Notes: generated by a model from the sequence alone, not told the origin. A stretch of 64,000 bases of DNA from Acanthococcus lagerstroemiae (GCA_031841125.1 CM063107.1:49675497-49739496), one strand, 5' to 3'. Counted from the stretch's first letter, positions 11,001-20,963 are shown. Numbers and translations are program-made.

Positions 11001-13720
11001 AATTTTTAAAAACTATTGATTAATCGATTTTTTTTCAAAATCGACAGCATTAGTAAACAATACGATATCGTCTGCAAATCTGAGCTTTGTTTATGTCTAT
11101 TAATGTTTATTTCTCTATTTTCCCGATCCTATAAATTGAACACTTTTTCGAGGACACAGTTGAAGTTGGTTGGGAATAATGGATCTCTTTGTCGGATACG
11201 ATTTTGATTTTCAAAGCAGTTTGTATAAGCTTTTAGTTTTATTCTAGCTTTCCGGACAGTATACATGAATTATAAACTTTTTTTTTTCTCTTAGTAGTTG
11301 TATAGTCCTAGAACAAAATGACCGGCTCAGAAAAAACAAGCCTTATGCCTAAAACATTAATTTTCAGGTTTTGACTTTTTTGGGTGCTCAAACCCTCCTA
11401 TTAATGATCTATCGTTGGCAGAAACTAAAAAAACATACTTCGGATGCGTACAGTATGTATTTTCGGTTTCTGTCAATGACAGATCATTAATAGGAGGGTT
11501 TGAGCACCCAAAAAAGTCAAAACCAGAAAATTAATTTTTCAGGCATAAGGCTTGTTTCTTCCGAGCCGGTTACATGATGTTGACTGTTGTATAAATTGTT
11601 GTGCCTGGCTATAGGAACTTTCCAAGGGAGTGGGCCAAATCTGATGGCTTTTTTATGAACCGCACGTTATCATCAGTTATGAATAAATAACAACAACAGT
11701 GAAGCAGGATACTTTGTCAATTTTACATTTCTATTTCACAGAGTTTTCCACCAGAATTTATTACGTTATGATATTTTATTTGTAATTAATTAATTATTTA
11801 TGATGATTCGTGCTGTAGACGTAATAAAACACGTTGACTGTTATGACACAGCCACAAAAGAAAAGTGGAAGAACTAAAATCTTAATGTACTCTGCGCAAA
11901 CTAAGTATAACTGATAAATTTGATCCTGTTTCACTATTATTGTTATTTGTTTTTACAGTAACAACGATACTAGTGCGCCACCACTTTGGAAAGTTCCTAG
12001 TGGGAAGTTAACATTGCCTAGGTAGCGCTAGTGTAACGCTGAACACAATGGGAGCGTCTGGGGGATTATTTCAGCTTCCCTATTCTTCTATGTCAAAAAT
12101 CGCAATTTTCAATATTACGTAATTTCATTTAAAAAATGCCCATGGACGTAATTCTTTTTCTATATTGATAGCTCAATGCTACTGCTGAAATTATTTCAAC
12201 CAACTTTACAATTTTTATAACACGCCAAAGGCGTTCAAAGATCACTCCTTTCACACGTTTTTTTTTTTTACATGAATGGAAGGGGGATTCTGAAGTTTTC
12301 AGCGAAAAGTAACTAATTCAGAAAACTTGAATAAAATCTGAGGACTTAATAGTCGGAAGTAGGGCGATTAGATGTGGAATGACCCTAGTACATTATTCTC
12401 TAGTGTTTCACTTCCCGCAGGTGCCGATGTGGCGAATTACAATCAAAACTAGGTGAACGAAAAGTGCTGAGTTGTCGCATTATTGAAAGTCATCCTGGGC
12501 TGAGTAGGTACCCTAAAACCCGAGGACTTTTCCTACGTCAGTTTCCTCACACTGCTAAAACAATTCACCGACCAGTTTGCCCCAGATCGTTTAACACGTC
12601 GACTGAAACAATTTCCACTGATTTTGTATTGCTCTGTTCCTGAGATGGGACCGAGTGGGCGAGTGCGTCTCCGTGGTTACATTTTAAAACGCTTCGACCC
12701 ATTGTTTCGTGTCCATGCCACTGAAAGAAAATGCCTACGGACCAAACGAAAAAATATTTCGACGAGCCGACCAGTCTACTTTTCAATTTACTGTATAGGC
12801 TAATGAATCGACGAATCGCTTTCGGACAATAGTGATGCAGTCAAAGGTTGAAGTGTTTTCAATTATTGTATCGGAAACGCATAGGTACCTGGGTATAGCA
12901 TTTTTATAATTTGTGCCGTAACAATGACGAAATTCGGAAAATCCGAACCGTCACGATTCGGAGCGATGAGGAGGCGCACTAACATAATCATTTTGCCGGA
13001 ATCGGTGTTGCTTGTCGTTTTTTGTAACCGAGTTATAATATTTCCAGAACAATTAAAAGAATGGATGGAGAAGGACAGCATCGAAGATACGTTATTAGGA
13101 CCCATCGGCTCGATGCCGGACGGATTCGACGTGCAAGTCTTACAGTATATTCAAACCAGAATGAATATACTGTTGAAAGCCTATCCGACAACGCTCGAGG
13201 TAAATTTTTTTGTCTTCTCCAATCTGCGATCTGGCTAGGTGTGTGACGCACCGAACGAGGTGCCGTGAAATATTACCAATTTGTAGAAATGCGGATTCAT
13301 AAATTGCGTTTTAAGAAAGCAGTGCTATAAATTTCGAGCCATCGCGCAATTATGATCTAGATTGTGCACTCTCATTTTCCAAAACGATACTATAACTCGT
13401 TGACCGGACCTTGCATCGTTCAAGTCTCGGTGAAATCGAATTTAGTATTTATATTTTTTCGCAAATGAAATGAAATGAGCTCATACGTAGAATCCGCTCG
13501 ATTAATCTTAATTGCGAACGAGTCGTGTAGGTTTGATGTTTGTTTTTTTATTCGCTCTATTTAGGAGGATGAGAAAATACTGCAGCAAGAAAATCTACCA
13601 TCCATACGTAAATTGGTGATATTGCATAGGACTACGGAAAAACGGATATTAGAGTCGGCGTGTACTTACTGCTCACTGAAAATGTCTGAACTGAAGCTGG
13701 AGAATACGAGGATAATTTAA
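7702..13720 (+). CDS. SETD3: SETD3-type protein-histidine N-methyltransferase, 3' half (join 7702-8047, 13048-13199, 13565-13720)
   Basis: SETD3 proteins methylate a conserved histidine of actin (His73 in vertebrates), using a SET domain followed by a Rubisco-LSMT-type substrate-binding domain. The three exons join in phase (1, 0) and give 217 residues plus a TAA stop at 13718-13720. The first exon holds the end of the SET domain (GEQINIFYGERSNADFLVHNGF) and the start of the substrate-binding domain. The other two exons complete that domain. All introns are GT-AG. The 5' exons are not in the readable part of the window. The protein stops soon after the helical region, without the long acidic tail of vertebrate SETD3. 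Intron 1 (5.0 kb) is filled with transposons. SETD6/SETD4 or plant LSMT relatives are less likely because the IFYGxRSNAxF and HDxxKIKxGxSxSD-like strings fit SETD3 best. Confidence 0.87.
8330..9665 (+). mobile_element. Jockey-clade LINE fragment in SETD3 intron 1
   Basis: Broken frames read VIMILKPGKP (about 8400), then, after a MITE insertion, LPDKQFGFRVEHST, AVLLDVAQAFD, GSVLGPLLYILFTADL and the intact RT active site TFADDTALL (about 9066). The Jockey thumb string APWYVRN appears near 9560. Several stops and frameshifts (for example after AFD at 8836) mark it as dead. It is sense to the host gene and 5'- and 3'-truncated. Confidence 0.75.
8541..8696. mobile_element. About 155-bp fold-back MITE nested in the Jockey fragment
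   Basis: Arms of about 40 bp are inverted around a short AT-rich centre: GTATTTTCAAACAACA...TTAAGTGCCCTTAAA at the left and its inverse ending GTTGTTTGAAAACA. CAGC (8537-8540 and 8697-8700), or ACAGC if one base is shared, flanks it. Removing the element rejoins the Jockey frame just before LPDKQFGFR. Confidence 0.65.
9735..11305 (-). mobile_element. Antisense RTE-type LINE fragment, split by a hAT-type insertion
   Basis: Read on the - strand from about 11300, it gives VRQGDPLFP, NCVLEKVF and LRFADDIVLF (11053-11090). It continues after the insertion as TSYFTAPKQT, EYSLGKTNEG-like and FKTK segments, and ends near 9735 after the VLPTLLYGC-like string. It is heavily frameshifted. The interruption falls exactly in the codons that follow the FADD catalytic motif. 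Confidence 0.7.
10265..11052. mobile_element. Non-autonomous hAT-type element, 788 bp
   Basis: The TIRs are TAGTGCTGTCGATT at 10265 and TAATGCTGTCGATT (inverted) ending at 11052. They are flanked by an exact 8-bp target duplication GTAAACAA (10257-10264 and 11053-11060). The interior consists largely of TCGATT/AATCGA motifs that can fold back on each other. There is no transposase. Deleting the element plus one duplication restores the LINE reading frame through LRFADDIVLFTSYF. Eight-base duplications and TA(G/A)TG ends suit the hAT superfamily. Confidence 0.85.
11321..11570. mobile_element. 250-bp palindromic MITE
   Basis: The arms run from 11321 (ACCGGCTCAG...) to 11570 (...CCGAGCCGGT) and stay complementary almost to a 12-base centre near 11445. 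Left and right arms match at roughly nine bases in ten over about 117 bp. There is no coding sequence and no clear target duplication. Confidence 0.75.
11571..13047 (+). other. Remainder of SETD3 intron 1
   Basis: AT-rich non-coding sequence with no recognised element. A 73-codon - strand frame at 12565-12786 has no recognisable family. The acceptor TATTTCCAG ends at 13047. Confidence 0.4.
13048..13199 (+). CDS. SETD3: SETD3 exon: substrate-binding domain middle
   Basis: The acceptor AG is at 13046-13047 and the donor GAG|GTAAAT at 13199/13200. The first two bases complete the split Glu codon from the previous exon. It encodes QLKEWMEKDSIEDTLLG and ends ILLKAYPTTLE, matching the LLLKTYKTTIEED helix of SETD3 homologues. 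Confidence 0.87.
13565..13720 (+). CDS. SETD3: SETD3 last exon
   Basis: The acceptor TTTAG ends at 13564. The frame EDEKILQQENLPSIRK continues to RTTEKRILESACTYC and stops at TAA 13718-13720. The EKRILESA string corresponds to the GEKEILEKAV helix of homologues. The coding region ends about 25 residues later, with no C-terminal acidic extension. Confidence 0.85.
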   Translation, partial: EDEKILQQENLPSIRKLVILHRTTEKRILESACTYCSLKMSELKLENTRII

Positions 13721-14358
13721 TGCAAATCGCGAGTACGAGTAGCAGAATTTATTACGGACAGTATATGCCCGTATCAGCTGTCGAGCTTTTGAAATTGAAA
13801 ATCCAAATCAGGTTTATGCTTATATTTAATCTCGCTTTAGTAACGATAGCCAAGTTACGAGGGATCGTTGGGTTTCGGTTCGTCGTAAAAAGTGTCATCC
13901 CCAGTAAATGGATCATTCTACAGAAACTAAGAATTTTAACGTGGCTTTTTTTAATACTTACTTTGTATGTAGTAGAGAATACTCAACAAGTTTACAGAGC
14001 AGGAGCATCAAAATGCAGGGAAGGGATGACATTTGTCCACGACGATAGACACCTTGTTTGTGGCGGAAGCACTGATATCCACGACTGCGGACAAAACAGC
14101 TTCCCTTTTCCAGAGAAGCTCAAGTGACTACGATCTGGTACCTGGATCGTGTTCAGGGATCAAAACTGTAACAGTATTGCCATTTGTTGTGCTGAAAAAT
14201 GTATAAGGTACATATTTCTGAACCAGTCAAAGATAAATCCCGACAATGGACTGTAAACCCTGGTAACAGAACTCTACACCATCCCTTATGGAAATTGGAA
14301 GTCACTAACAGAAAATTGACATAATATACTTCCAGTCTTTTAGATAATGGGGTAAGCG
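13721..14358 (+). other. Probable SETD3 3' UTR and flank
   Basis: A 135-codon open frame starts on the base after the SETD3 stop (13720-14127) but has no recognisable domain. I treat it as 3' UTR sequence. No canonical AATAAA was found close to the stop. Confidence 0.3.
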
Positions 14359-14816
14359 CACTAGTTTGTGACAAGTTAAGCCAAACCGCCGCTTCAATAT
14401 TCTCTCAAATGGCCATTATTCATTATAATTTTTGAAACCTGTTTTTTTCAAAAGCTAGATCTATCAAAATTGTTGTAATGTAATTAATTTGCTCTCGTGG
14501 ACTTTTTTTTTTTTAATTTTTAAGTTTTTTGGAAAAAAGTCCCAATTTACTAGTTTGTGACAACCAATGCACTAATTAATTTGACAATTTGTACTAGTTT
14601 GTGACAACGTTTTATTATTCGAACTTACAAATCTTTACGATGGATTACAAATTGTTTTAAACCTCTTTTACCATAATCCAGAGGCAGCATTGCGATCTCC
14701 CACATTTATCGAATTCTACTTTCATTGATCCAGGTATTCTATTTTCCAATTCTTGTAAACATAAAAGTGATGTTTCAATACTGGAGCTCTCTGATGGCTT
14801 GGCTTGTTCGATCTGG

Positions 14817-16270
14817 TTATCTTTTTAAACATTTGGTATAATCAACCGCATTCGAATTCAGAGGGCAAAGCCCACACTTTTTAAAATCGTTTTTTAAATT
14901 CATTTCAAAAGTTTTGCTGCTGAGAATGTTATGAAGAATGGGCAGTCTGTATAATTCCAATTCACGGCGCCAATTCTTTTTCAACGGACCAAAAAAAGAA
15001 ACATCCAACGGCTGCATCCCATGGGTGCTATTTGGCGAAAGAGCGATTAAAATAACTCGATTATTTTTACAGAATTCGCTGAGGTGGAGGCTCATATGGT
15101 TCTTATAACCATCTAATACTAATATGACTGGTTTTGGTATTTTGGCAGCATCCAAATATGGCACAAATATATGGGCAATATACTGGAAAAAAGATCCGCA
15201 AGTCATCCAACCATTTGGTGATTTGCCCACAGCCCAATGAGCAGGTGCAGCAGAGGCCATTACATTTGGAATGCATTCAAATGAATACAGCAACATGGTT
15301 GGGGCTAGATCCCCATTTGCATTCCCTGTAACTAAAATGGTTAGGTTTTCCTTATTCGAATGCAAGCTGACATCATAAATGTTTTTAGAACCTCTTGTGG
15401 CAATAATTGGTTCTCGGGAGAACGTGCCCCCCCCCCCCAATATTGGCGATTTTTAACAAATATTTCAGTTTTCGACTTTTTCTCCTTTGAAAACCTTATT
15501 TCCCCCCCCCCCCCTTTAAGAAACCCCTAGCTACGCCCCTGCTCGTTTAAGATGTAAAAAAATGCAGTCTCGTCAGTGTTGAACACTCTACGCTCGTCTT
15601 TGAAAATTTCAAGAAAATCTTTCAAGTCATCCGATATCTAACAACACGAAAATTTGAAAAATAATTACTCGTTGAAATAGGTAGGTGATGTCAAATGAAA
15701 AGAGCAAGGATTATATACCTGTTTATACCATTCTCTAATGCTAGTTTCCGTTGCGGCAGTTCGGGCTTTATGCAGGTACTCAGAATGCCTCATTGATCAT
15801 TCGGGGTGTCGCGTCATGAAACTCGCCAACCATTGTCTCCCAGGACCCTTATCTCTATCGAAAGTATGGACTGCTTGCCCTAATCCTTCATCAAACAGTT
15901 TTTATGCAGTAAACAATAGGCCTTGTTTTGTGATCGGAAAACAATGTCGAGCAATGTCTTGCTGCCACTCACAAATTTGTTTTTCGATTTCATCCCCTAT
16001 AAATCACCGGACCATGTCAGTGTAGAAAGTAATTATATAATTTAGAAAGCAGTAATGAACGAACTTAGCATCGAGTCCGGCCCTGGTCTTTTTAATTTCT
16101 TGTGGTCTTTGGCCTGTAAATTTATAAACTAGAGTTGTTCTGCTGGGAATGTTGAAATTACGACTGACCACTGAAACATTTGCACCATTTTAAATTTCTT
16201 TTAGAATTGTTCGTAATTTCCTCGGTGAGTAATTCAACCGTTTTATCTTCGGTTTAGGTTTCTGTATTAG
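14817..16270 (-). pseudogene. Tigger-like transposase, interrupted
   Basis: All three catalytic Asp positions can be seen: FNTDETAFF (about 15590), VILVLDGYKNHM (about 15105) and MQPLDVSFFGPLK (about 15010). The longest intact part, 14817-15440, covers the second and third. In-frame stops (for example in the HTH segment and after the MTRHPE string), frameshifts and a roughly 110-bp insertion at 15437-15546 make it inactive. The family acts by cut-and-paste at TA sites. Domain order and length fit Tigger/pogo rather than Tc1 or mariner. Confidence 0.8.
15435..15546 (-). mobile_element. hAT-end-like insertion inside the Tigger transposase
   Basis: Read on the - strand it begins CAGGGGCGTAGCTAGGGGTT, a terminus typical of hAT-type MITEs, and it contains two long G runs (C on the + strand at about 15427-15438 and 15505-15518). 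The other end is unclear and no matching duplication was found. Removing it brings FFYILNE next to SREPIIATRG, as expected for the transposase. Confidence 0.45.
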
Positions 16271-16345
16271 TTTAGGTTTTTGTCGTTCCTTATCTGAAAT
16301 AAAAAGTTGAAAAATATTGCAGATAAGCGGTGTCACAAACTAGAG

Positions 16346-17427
16346 TCCTGTCGGTATTTTTAAAAACGAGCCGTAATTGTTAATTTACTTTACTGTCTTG
16401 AAAAGGCTTACATATTAATAGGAGATTATTTCATCGTATGTAATCGGTACTAAACCACTTTCCTCTTTTTTGGTGTGTTTCTTGTAAGTGAAAAAGACTT
16501 GAAGTACTGGGCACACGCCGCACAGTACAATATCTACAGTATATTATTTTGTAAACCGGTTGCCAGCCCTTCAAAGTTTAAAGATGAAAACGTGTTTTTT
16601 GATTCATAAAATTTACAGTTCATGATATAATTTTACTTTTCAACTGACCAAGAGTTTTAAGCAAGTGCCTATAATGGTATTCATGGAATCATTTAGATAT
16701 GTTTTGTTTTTTATTGAAATGTTTGTCGAAACTTTTTAAAATTAACTTGAATTAGCGGGGATAAGTTTTCTTACGTAAAAACATTTTTTAAGCGTGGATT
16801 TGACACTATGATTCTAGAAAATACGAAATAAATAAATGGAGAAAATTGTATTAACATAATTCATTGAAGATCCGATTTACTTATTATATCACTTGTTCGT
16901 ACACTACTCGTATGCATTATCGTGTACGTTCGCTTTACCAAGTAATTCTTTTAAATTCGTGTTCAGTTGTTATTGTTTTCATATTTATGTTTTAAATAGG
17001 AGTACTTCATATTATTCATTTTGTTTTTGTTTTATTTAATTAAAAAAATTTAACATTGTTACAGCCATGTTTGTTTATACTGTTCACTCTCACGTCTCTA
17101 AAACGTTTCCCGCTGAAGAGACACCGCAGAGAGGGGACAGAACACCCCCCCCCCCTCCCGCTGATCTTGATAATGCATGCACACTTGCTGAAGACTTTGC
17201 TGGACAGCGCGTGATTCAGATGAATCTAGCTCTGAGGCAAATCACTCAAAAATGTCAATCGCTCCACCTGAAAAGAGAATTTTCTAAATCAGTTGATTCA
17301 TTATTTTTTTGTTAATTTTTCTTTCTTTTCCTTTATCACCTCACTTTTCTTTCTTTTCCTTTATCACCTCACTTCTTTTTAGGATTGTAGTCAATCAGTG
17401 AATAATGTTTTATTTACATTACATTCT
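16346..17427. other. Unclassified flank
   Basis: No gene recognised. An 82-codon + frame at 17067-17315 follows a TTACAG and has a Pro run made by a poly-C tract. It could be an exon or chance; I see no family. Confidence 0.25.
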
Positions 17428-17648
17428 CAGGGTGCCCAGTTCTGGGAAAGTCTGGGAAAGTGTGGAAAAGTCAGGAATTTTAGAAAATATTTCTGGAAAA
17501 AGCATAATGCATGTATAAGAGAGCTTCCAAAAATGCACTTTCATGTATTGTCCTTCAATGAAACCCGAAAGAGAAGCTATCATTTTTTGAAGATTCCTTT
17601 TGAACTGCTCAAATGGAATTTCATTTTAGAAAAAAACTGGGCACCCTG
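17428..17648. mobile_element. 221-bp MITE with 14-bp TIRs
   Basis: CAGGGTGCCCAGTT at 17428-17441 is exactly inverted at 17635-17648. The CAGGG start suggests a hAT-type origin, but the flanking 8-mers do not match. The 89-codon frame covering it is a by-product of the repeat. Confidence 0.6.
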
Positions 17649-18302
17649 GTTCGGTCAATCAAGTTAGTGACAGAGAATGCTAAGCGAGAGCTGCAGTCAC
17701 GTACCTTAGCGTAGTACGTCCTAATGTCACGACTGAAAAAAAAAAATCCATAGTGATTAAATATGTTTTTTGATGTGCCTCAATTTCAAGATATGAACCA
17801 CTGTACGGGGGACAATAGGAGTTGTGATCATTAGAAAGGTCTTAGTGTTTGTTAAAAGTGTGAGGATTAATTTGTTTTCTGTTTAATATTTTTTATTTTT
17901 TTTTAATTTAGTGAATTTGCTGCTAATTAGTTTCCTATTAATATGTAATGATTTATCCTCTATGTTAGGCAGAAACCTTTTGCAATGAGCGAATATCTCA
18001 GATTGTTCTTTTTTTCTGGGGGGGGGGAAGTTGCTATCGCGTTTGTTTTGTGCTTTTGTAATTAATTAGTTAGTTTTTTTTTGTTGCAGCTTATGTATAT
18101 TTCTTAACATTGGCCTTGTTTTCTGACAAGTGATTGTTTCGACTTGTGATCTTGATATTGTGTAGCATAAAATGTTAAAGGAAATGGGCCTTCCATGCAT
18201 GCATTTCGGTTATCGAAGGATCAGTTTTTTGTCTTATTTAGTTATCTTATTAATTGATTCATTTATGTTTTTGATTTTATTGTCTATGTTGGAGTGAACT
18301 CG
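17649..18302. other. Non-coding AT-rich stretch
   Basis: Nothing recognised apart from poly-T tracts and a G9 run near 18018. Confidence 0.35.
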
Positions 18303-18308
18303 GTAAAT

Positions 18309-18480
18309 TCTGTATGTGGGGTGTACCAATTCACAATTTCTTTCTTCTGTGGTCCAGAGAGCTTTCGGCTGTTATGCCATCTTCAGAGGGCACTCCACTA
18401 AAGATGGCATAACAGCCGAAAGCGCCCTGGACTACAGAAGAAAGAAATTGTGAATTGGCACACCCTACATACAGAATATG
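18309..18480. repeat. Solo inverted Penelope terminal repeat with two head-to-head hammerhead-like motifs
   Basis: A roughly 172-bp inverted repeat bounded by TTCTGTATGT and its inverse. Each arm resembles the end of the Penelope-like element at 18620-19673 (GGTGTACCAATTCAC, TCTGTGGTCCAGAG). The + strand arm reads CTAAAGA (18398-18404), a GGC/GCC stem, GAAA (18418-18421) and GCGC. The - strand arm reads CTGAAGA (18386-18380), the same stem, and GAAA. Both hammerhead cores differ from CUGAUGA, so activity is doubtful. Confidence 0.6.
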
Positions 18481-18677
18481 TTTTTGTTAATCTAATTTGT
18501 CGCTAATCAGAGAACAGTTTTTGTGTTTCTACTTTCTACTTTGATTGTAAAGGAGCAATTAACATTAAGTTGAAGCTTTTAAAAAACGTTTGTAATGAGC
18601 AAATAGCTTATATTCCATTTGTAGGGTGTACCAATTCACTTTTTCTTCTTCTGTAGTCCAGAGCGCGTTCGGCTGTT

Positions 18678-19402
18678 ATGCCAACCCACACTGACGCAAT
18701 AATACCAAAAGACTCATTCCGCCATCAAAAACACAAAATGGCAGCACTACACAACTACTACCGCAGAGCAGTCAACATACTAAACGACAACCACCTCAGA
18801 ACGACAGAAATCAACGAAATTAAACAAATAGCAATTAACAACAAATACCGACCACAAACAGTAGGCAGAATAATTAACAACCTAACACAACCAAAAAGCA
18901 CAGACACTGAACCAACAATCACAAAAACAGACAAATATGCAGGAGCAATACCACTCACAAGAACACATACATACAAAATACAAAAAATCTTCAACCAATA
19001 CAACATAATACTTGGAATCAAAAACAGACCACCTCCGATCAAACAAATAAGCAATGACAAAACAGAAACAACAGTAGCGGAGTATGCAGACTGGACTGTG
19101 AACACTGTGGCATGACCTACATAGGAGAAACAGGCAGAAGATTCACAACCAGAATCAAAGAACATGAAAAATCACAGAAGCTAAATGACGACAAATCACT
19201 GTTTGGAAAACACTGCAATGACCAGGGATATAACAATAACAAATTGTCAGGAAAGTACAAAATCCTACACATAGAGAACAACACAAGAAAAAGAAACTTG
19301 AAAGAACAACTAGAAACAATAAAGGCAAAAACAAAACAAAACAACCTGATAAACACAACAACTAACTTTCAAAGTGAGAACTTATTCCAACTAATAACAT
19401 GA
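18678..19402 (+). pseudogene. Penelope RT C-terminus and GIY-YIG endonuclease, one frameshift
   Basis: The frame 18678-19115 carries the end of the RT and linker. The frame then shifts near 19075, and SGVCRLDCEHCG, TYIGETGRRFTTRIKEH continues to a stop after 19402. The GIY-YIG core (GVC...TYIG), the following Arg (RRFTTR), the Cys pair typical of Penelope endonucleases and a histidine (GKHCND) are all visible. The domain nicks target DNA for insertion. Only the last part of the RT is present, so the copy cannot be autonomous. Confidence 0.82.
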
Positions 19403-19595
19403 CACCCACGGTTTGGTCAGACTGCACAATCACAGACAACTAATAGAAGCATACAACTAATAACACTCAGTGATTGGACAGACTGCATAATGACAGACAA
19501 CCAATAGAGCACACGCCTCAACAGGTTCACCATATGGTACTACTCTCGACTATGACTACAGGGCCGCGAGGGCCACAAGAGAAGTCTCATTTAGG

Positions 19596-19640
19596 GTACT
19601 CCACTGATGATGGCATAAAGCTGAAAGCGCTCTGGACTAC
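19596..19640 (+). ncRNA. Hammerhead ribozyme motif (type I, Penelope-associated)
   Basis: In order: stem I 5' strand GTACTCCA (19596-19603), core CTGATGA (19604-19610), short stem II GGC/GCT with an ATAAA loop and one extra U before it, core GAAA (19623-19626), minimal stem III GCGC (19627-19630), cleavage-site UC (19631-19632), and stem I 3' strand TGGACTAC. Stem I pairs at 7 of 8 positions. The self-complementary 4-nt stem III implies activity as a dimer. Small hammerheads of this kind are known from Penelope-like elements. The predicted cut is after C19632. Confidence 0.65.
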
Positions 19641-19673
19641 AGGAGAAGAAAAAGTGAATGAGCGCACCCTACA

Positions 19674-20963
19674 AAAGGAATATTTTACCATGTTCACTCA
19701 CACTCCGAGATGGACACTAAAAACAAATAGCTTATAGCTTCTAGTTTATTTTATTTTCTCTCTTCTTTCCTTTTTTCCCGTTTCTTTTTTTCCCTTCCTT
19801 GTACATATATTTATTTCCAACGTGCTGCGTATTATTTCGATGGAGGATAGAAAAGATCTGTAATGATGAGGAAATTGATGACTTTGTTCTGTACTGATGG
19901 ATGATCTGAAAGGATTTGTGTTAAGGTAGGAGGAAGGTTTACTGTCGTGAGTAGAGATTACCGGTTACTGGAATGTGATGGACGGATAGAACGACATGAT
20001 AGCTGTTGCAGGTTGGGGATCGAGGTAGATTATGAAAGATCTAAGTCTTTTTCTTTTATTTTCTTCCTGTCTTGTCTTGTCTTTACTTTCCTTTGCTTTC
20101 CTTCTCTTATTTCTCTCGTTTTTCCTTATTTCTTGTTTATTCCTCTCGCTTTTCTGTTTCGTTTTCTCACCTCGTACAAATATTTGTAGATACATCTTTC
20201 CAGCTCCGTGTCCTGAGGCATTAGTCTTTAAGACCAGTAAATGATTGTATAAAACCTCTGCAAATTGTGTAAGACACTTAAGCATTTACCAAAACTTGTT
20301 ACAGATTAAATCCCCCCCCCCCTTATTGTCAGTCATAAATTTAATTTTCCCACGAAAGTACTGCAATTTTCATTCAGCTTTCCCAGATCTGACTTGATCA
20401 GTTTGATCTGGCTATAATAGAAAATTGTGCTGCCAAGTGCAACAACCTCTCAGTATTCTTGGTTCAAGTCTAACTCCTTTTAGTATTTTTATTTTCATCA
20501 CCGCAAACTTTATTTTTCCCTGCTGCTTCGTATCTTCACCCTAAACCGTGACCATCTGAGCCTGTCGGTTCATTCCCGCGTGGCGAAAATTTCATTCAAA
20601 ATACCTTTACGGCGGTACGAATAAACTTTGTTTGTTTCATTAGTTAGCCGGGTACAAAACAATTAGAAATTGAATTCCACGTCTATCGCAGACGTCTTAT
20701 TTGATTTTAAATGTATTAGGTAGCACAAAGCGTCTGTTGATTTATAATGGACATCGGTGGTATTCCTCTTGACAATGAACGATATTCTTCTCGCAGCTCT
20801 TTGACCTAGAACAAAGGAGCGTGTTTGGACTGCAGGGCGATAATCGAGAACTGATTTAATTTGGCGTAACGAGTTAGTTCACACGCCTTATTACACTATC
20901 GATGTTCGGTTTACTTCAGTAGCCTTTTACATTTGGTGCTGCAATCGTTCCTCGGACTACACT
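19674..20963. other. Pyrimidine-rich spacer upstream of the cuticle gene
   Basis: Long C/T-rich runs lie at about 19745-19800 and 20040-20170, and a C9 run near 20313. No gene is seen. TTACTTCAGTAG near 20910 resembles an arthropod initiator about 55 bp before the cuticle gene start codon. Confidence 0.35.

Larger units (their letters stand above)
14359..16345 (-). mobile_element. pogo/Tigger-type DNA transposon, decayed
   Basis: The ends carry CTAGTTTGTGACA (14361-14373) and its inverse (16331-16343). Two further direct copies (14549-14564 and 14593-14608) form subterminal repeats at the left. The whole coding region is on the - strand. It begins with a psq-type HTH (about 16270-16080, YSPRKLRTILKEI, IPSRTTLVYKFTGQRP), followed by a CENP-B-like second HTH (about 16010-15700, WLASFMTRHPE) and the DDE domain. 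An insertion with a poly-C tract splits the DDE region. Confidence 0.82.
18620..19673 (+). mobile_element. Penelope-like retroelement, 5'-truncated, with inverted termini
   Basis: Inverted termini of about 60 bp (TGTAGGGTG... at 18620-18682 and its inverse ending 19673) bracket the C-terminal part of a Penelope-type RT (PTHTDAIIPKDSF, HKMAALHNYYRRA) and a GIY-YIG endonuclease. The 5' terminus is cut within its ribozyme stem and fused directly to the RT sequence at the PTHTD motif (18678). Similarity of the flanks (ATATTCC/GGAATAT) extends the inverted repeat a few bases outward. Confidence 0.8.

Noticed and set aside
13720..14127. 135-codon frame directly after the SETD3 stop
   Set aside because: It overlaps the stop codon by one base and has no recognisable domain; most likely 3' UTR.
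17398..17667. 89-codon + frame
   Set aside because: It is contained almost fully in the CAGGGTGCCCAGTT-ended MITE.
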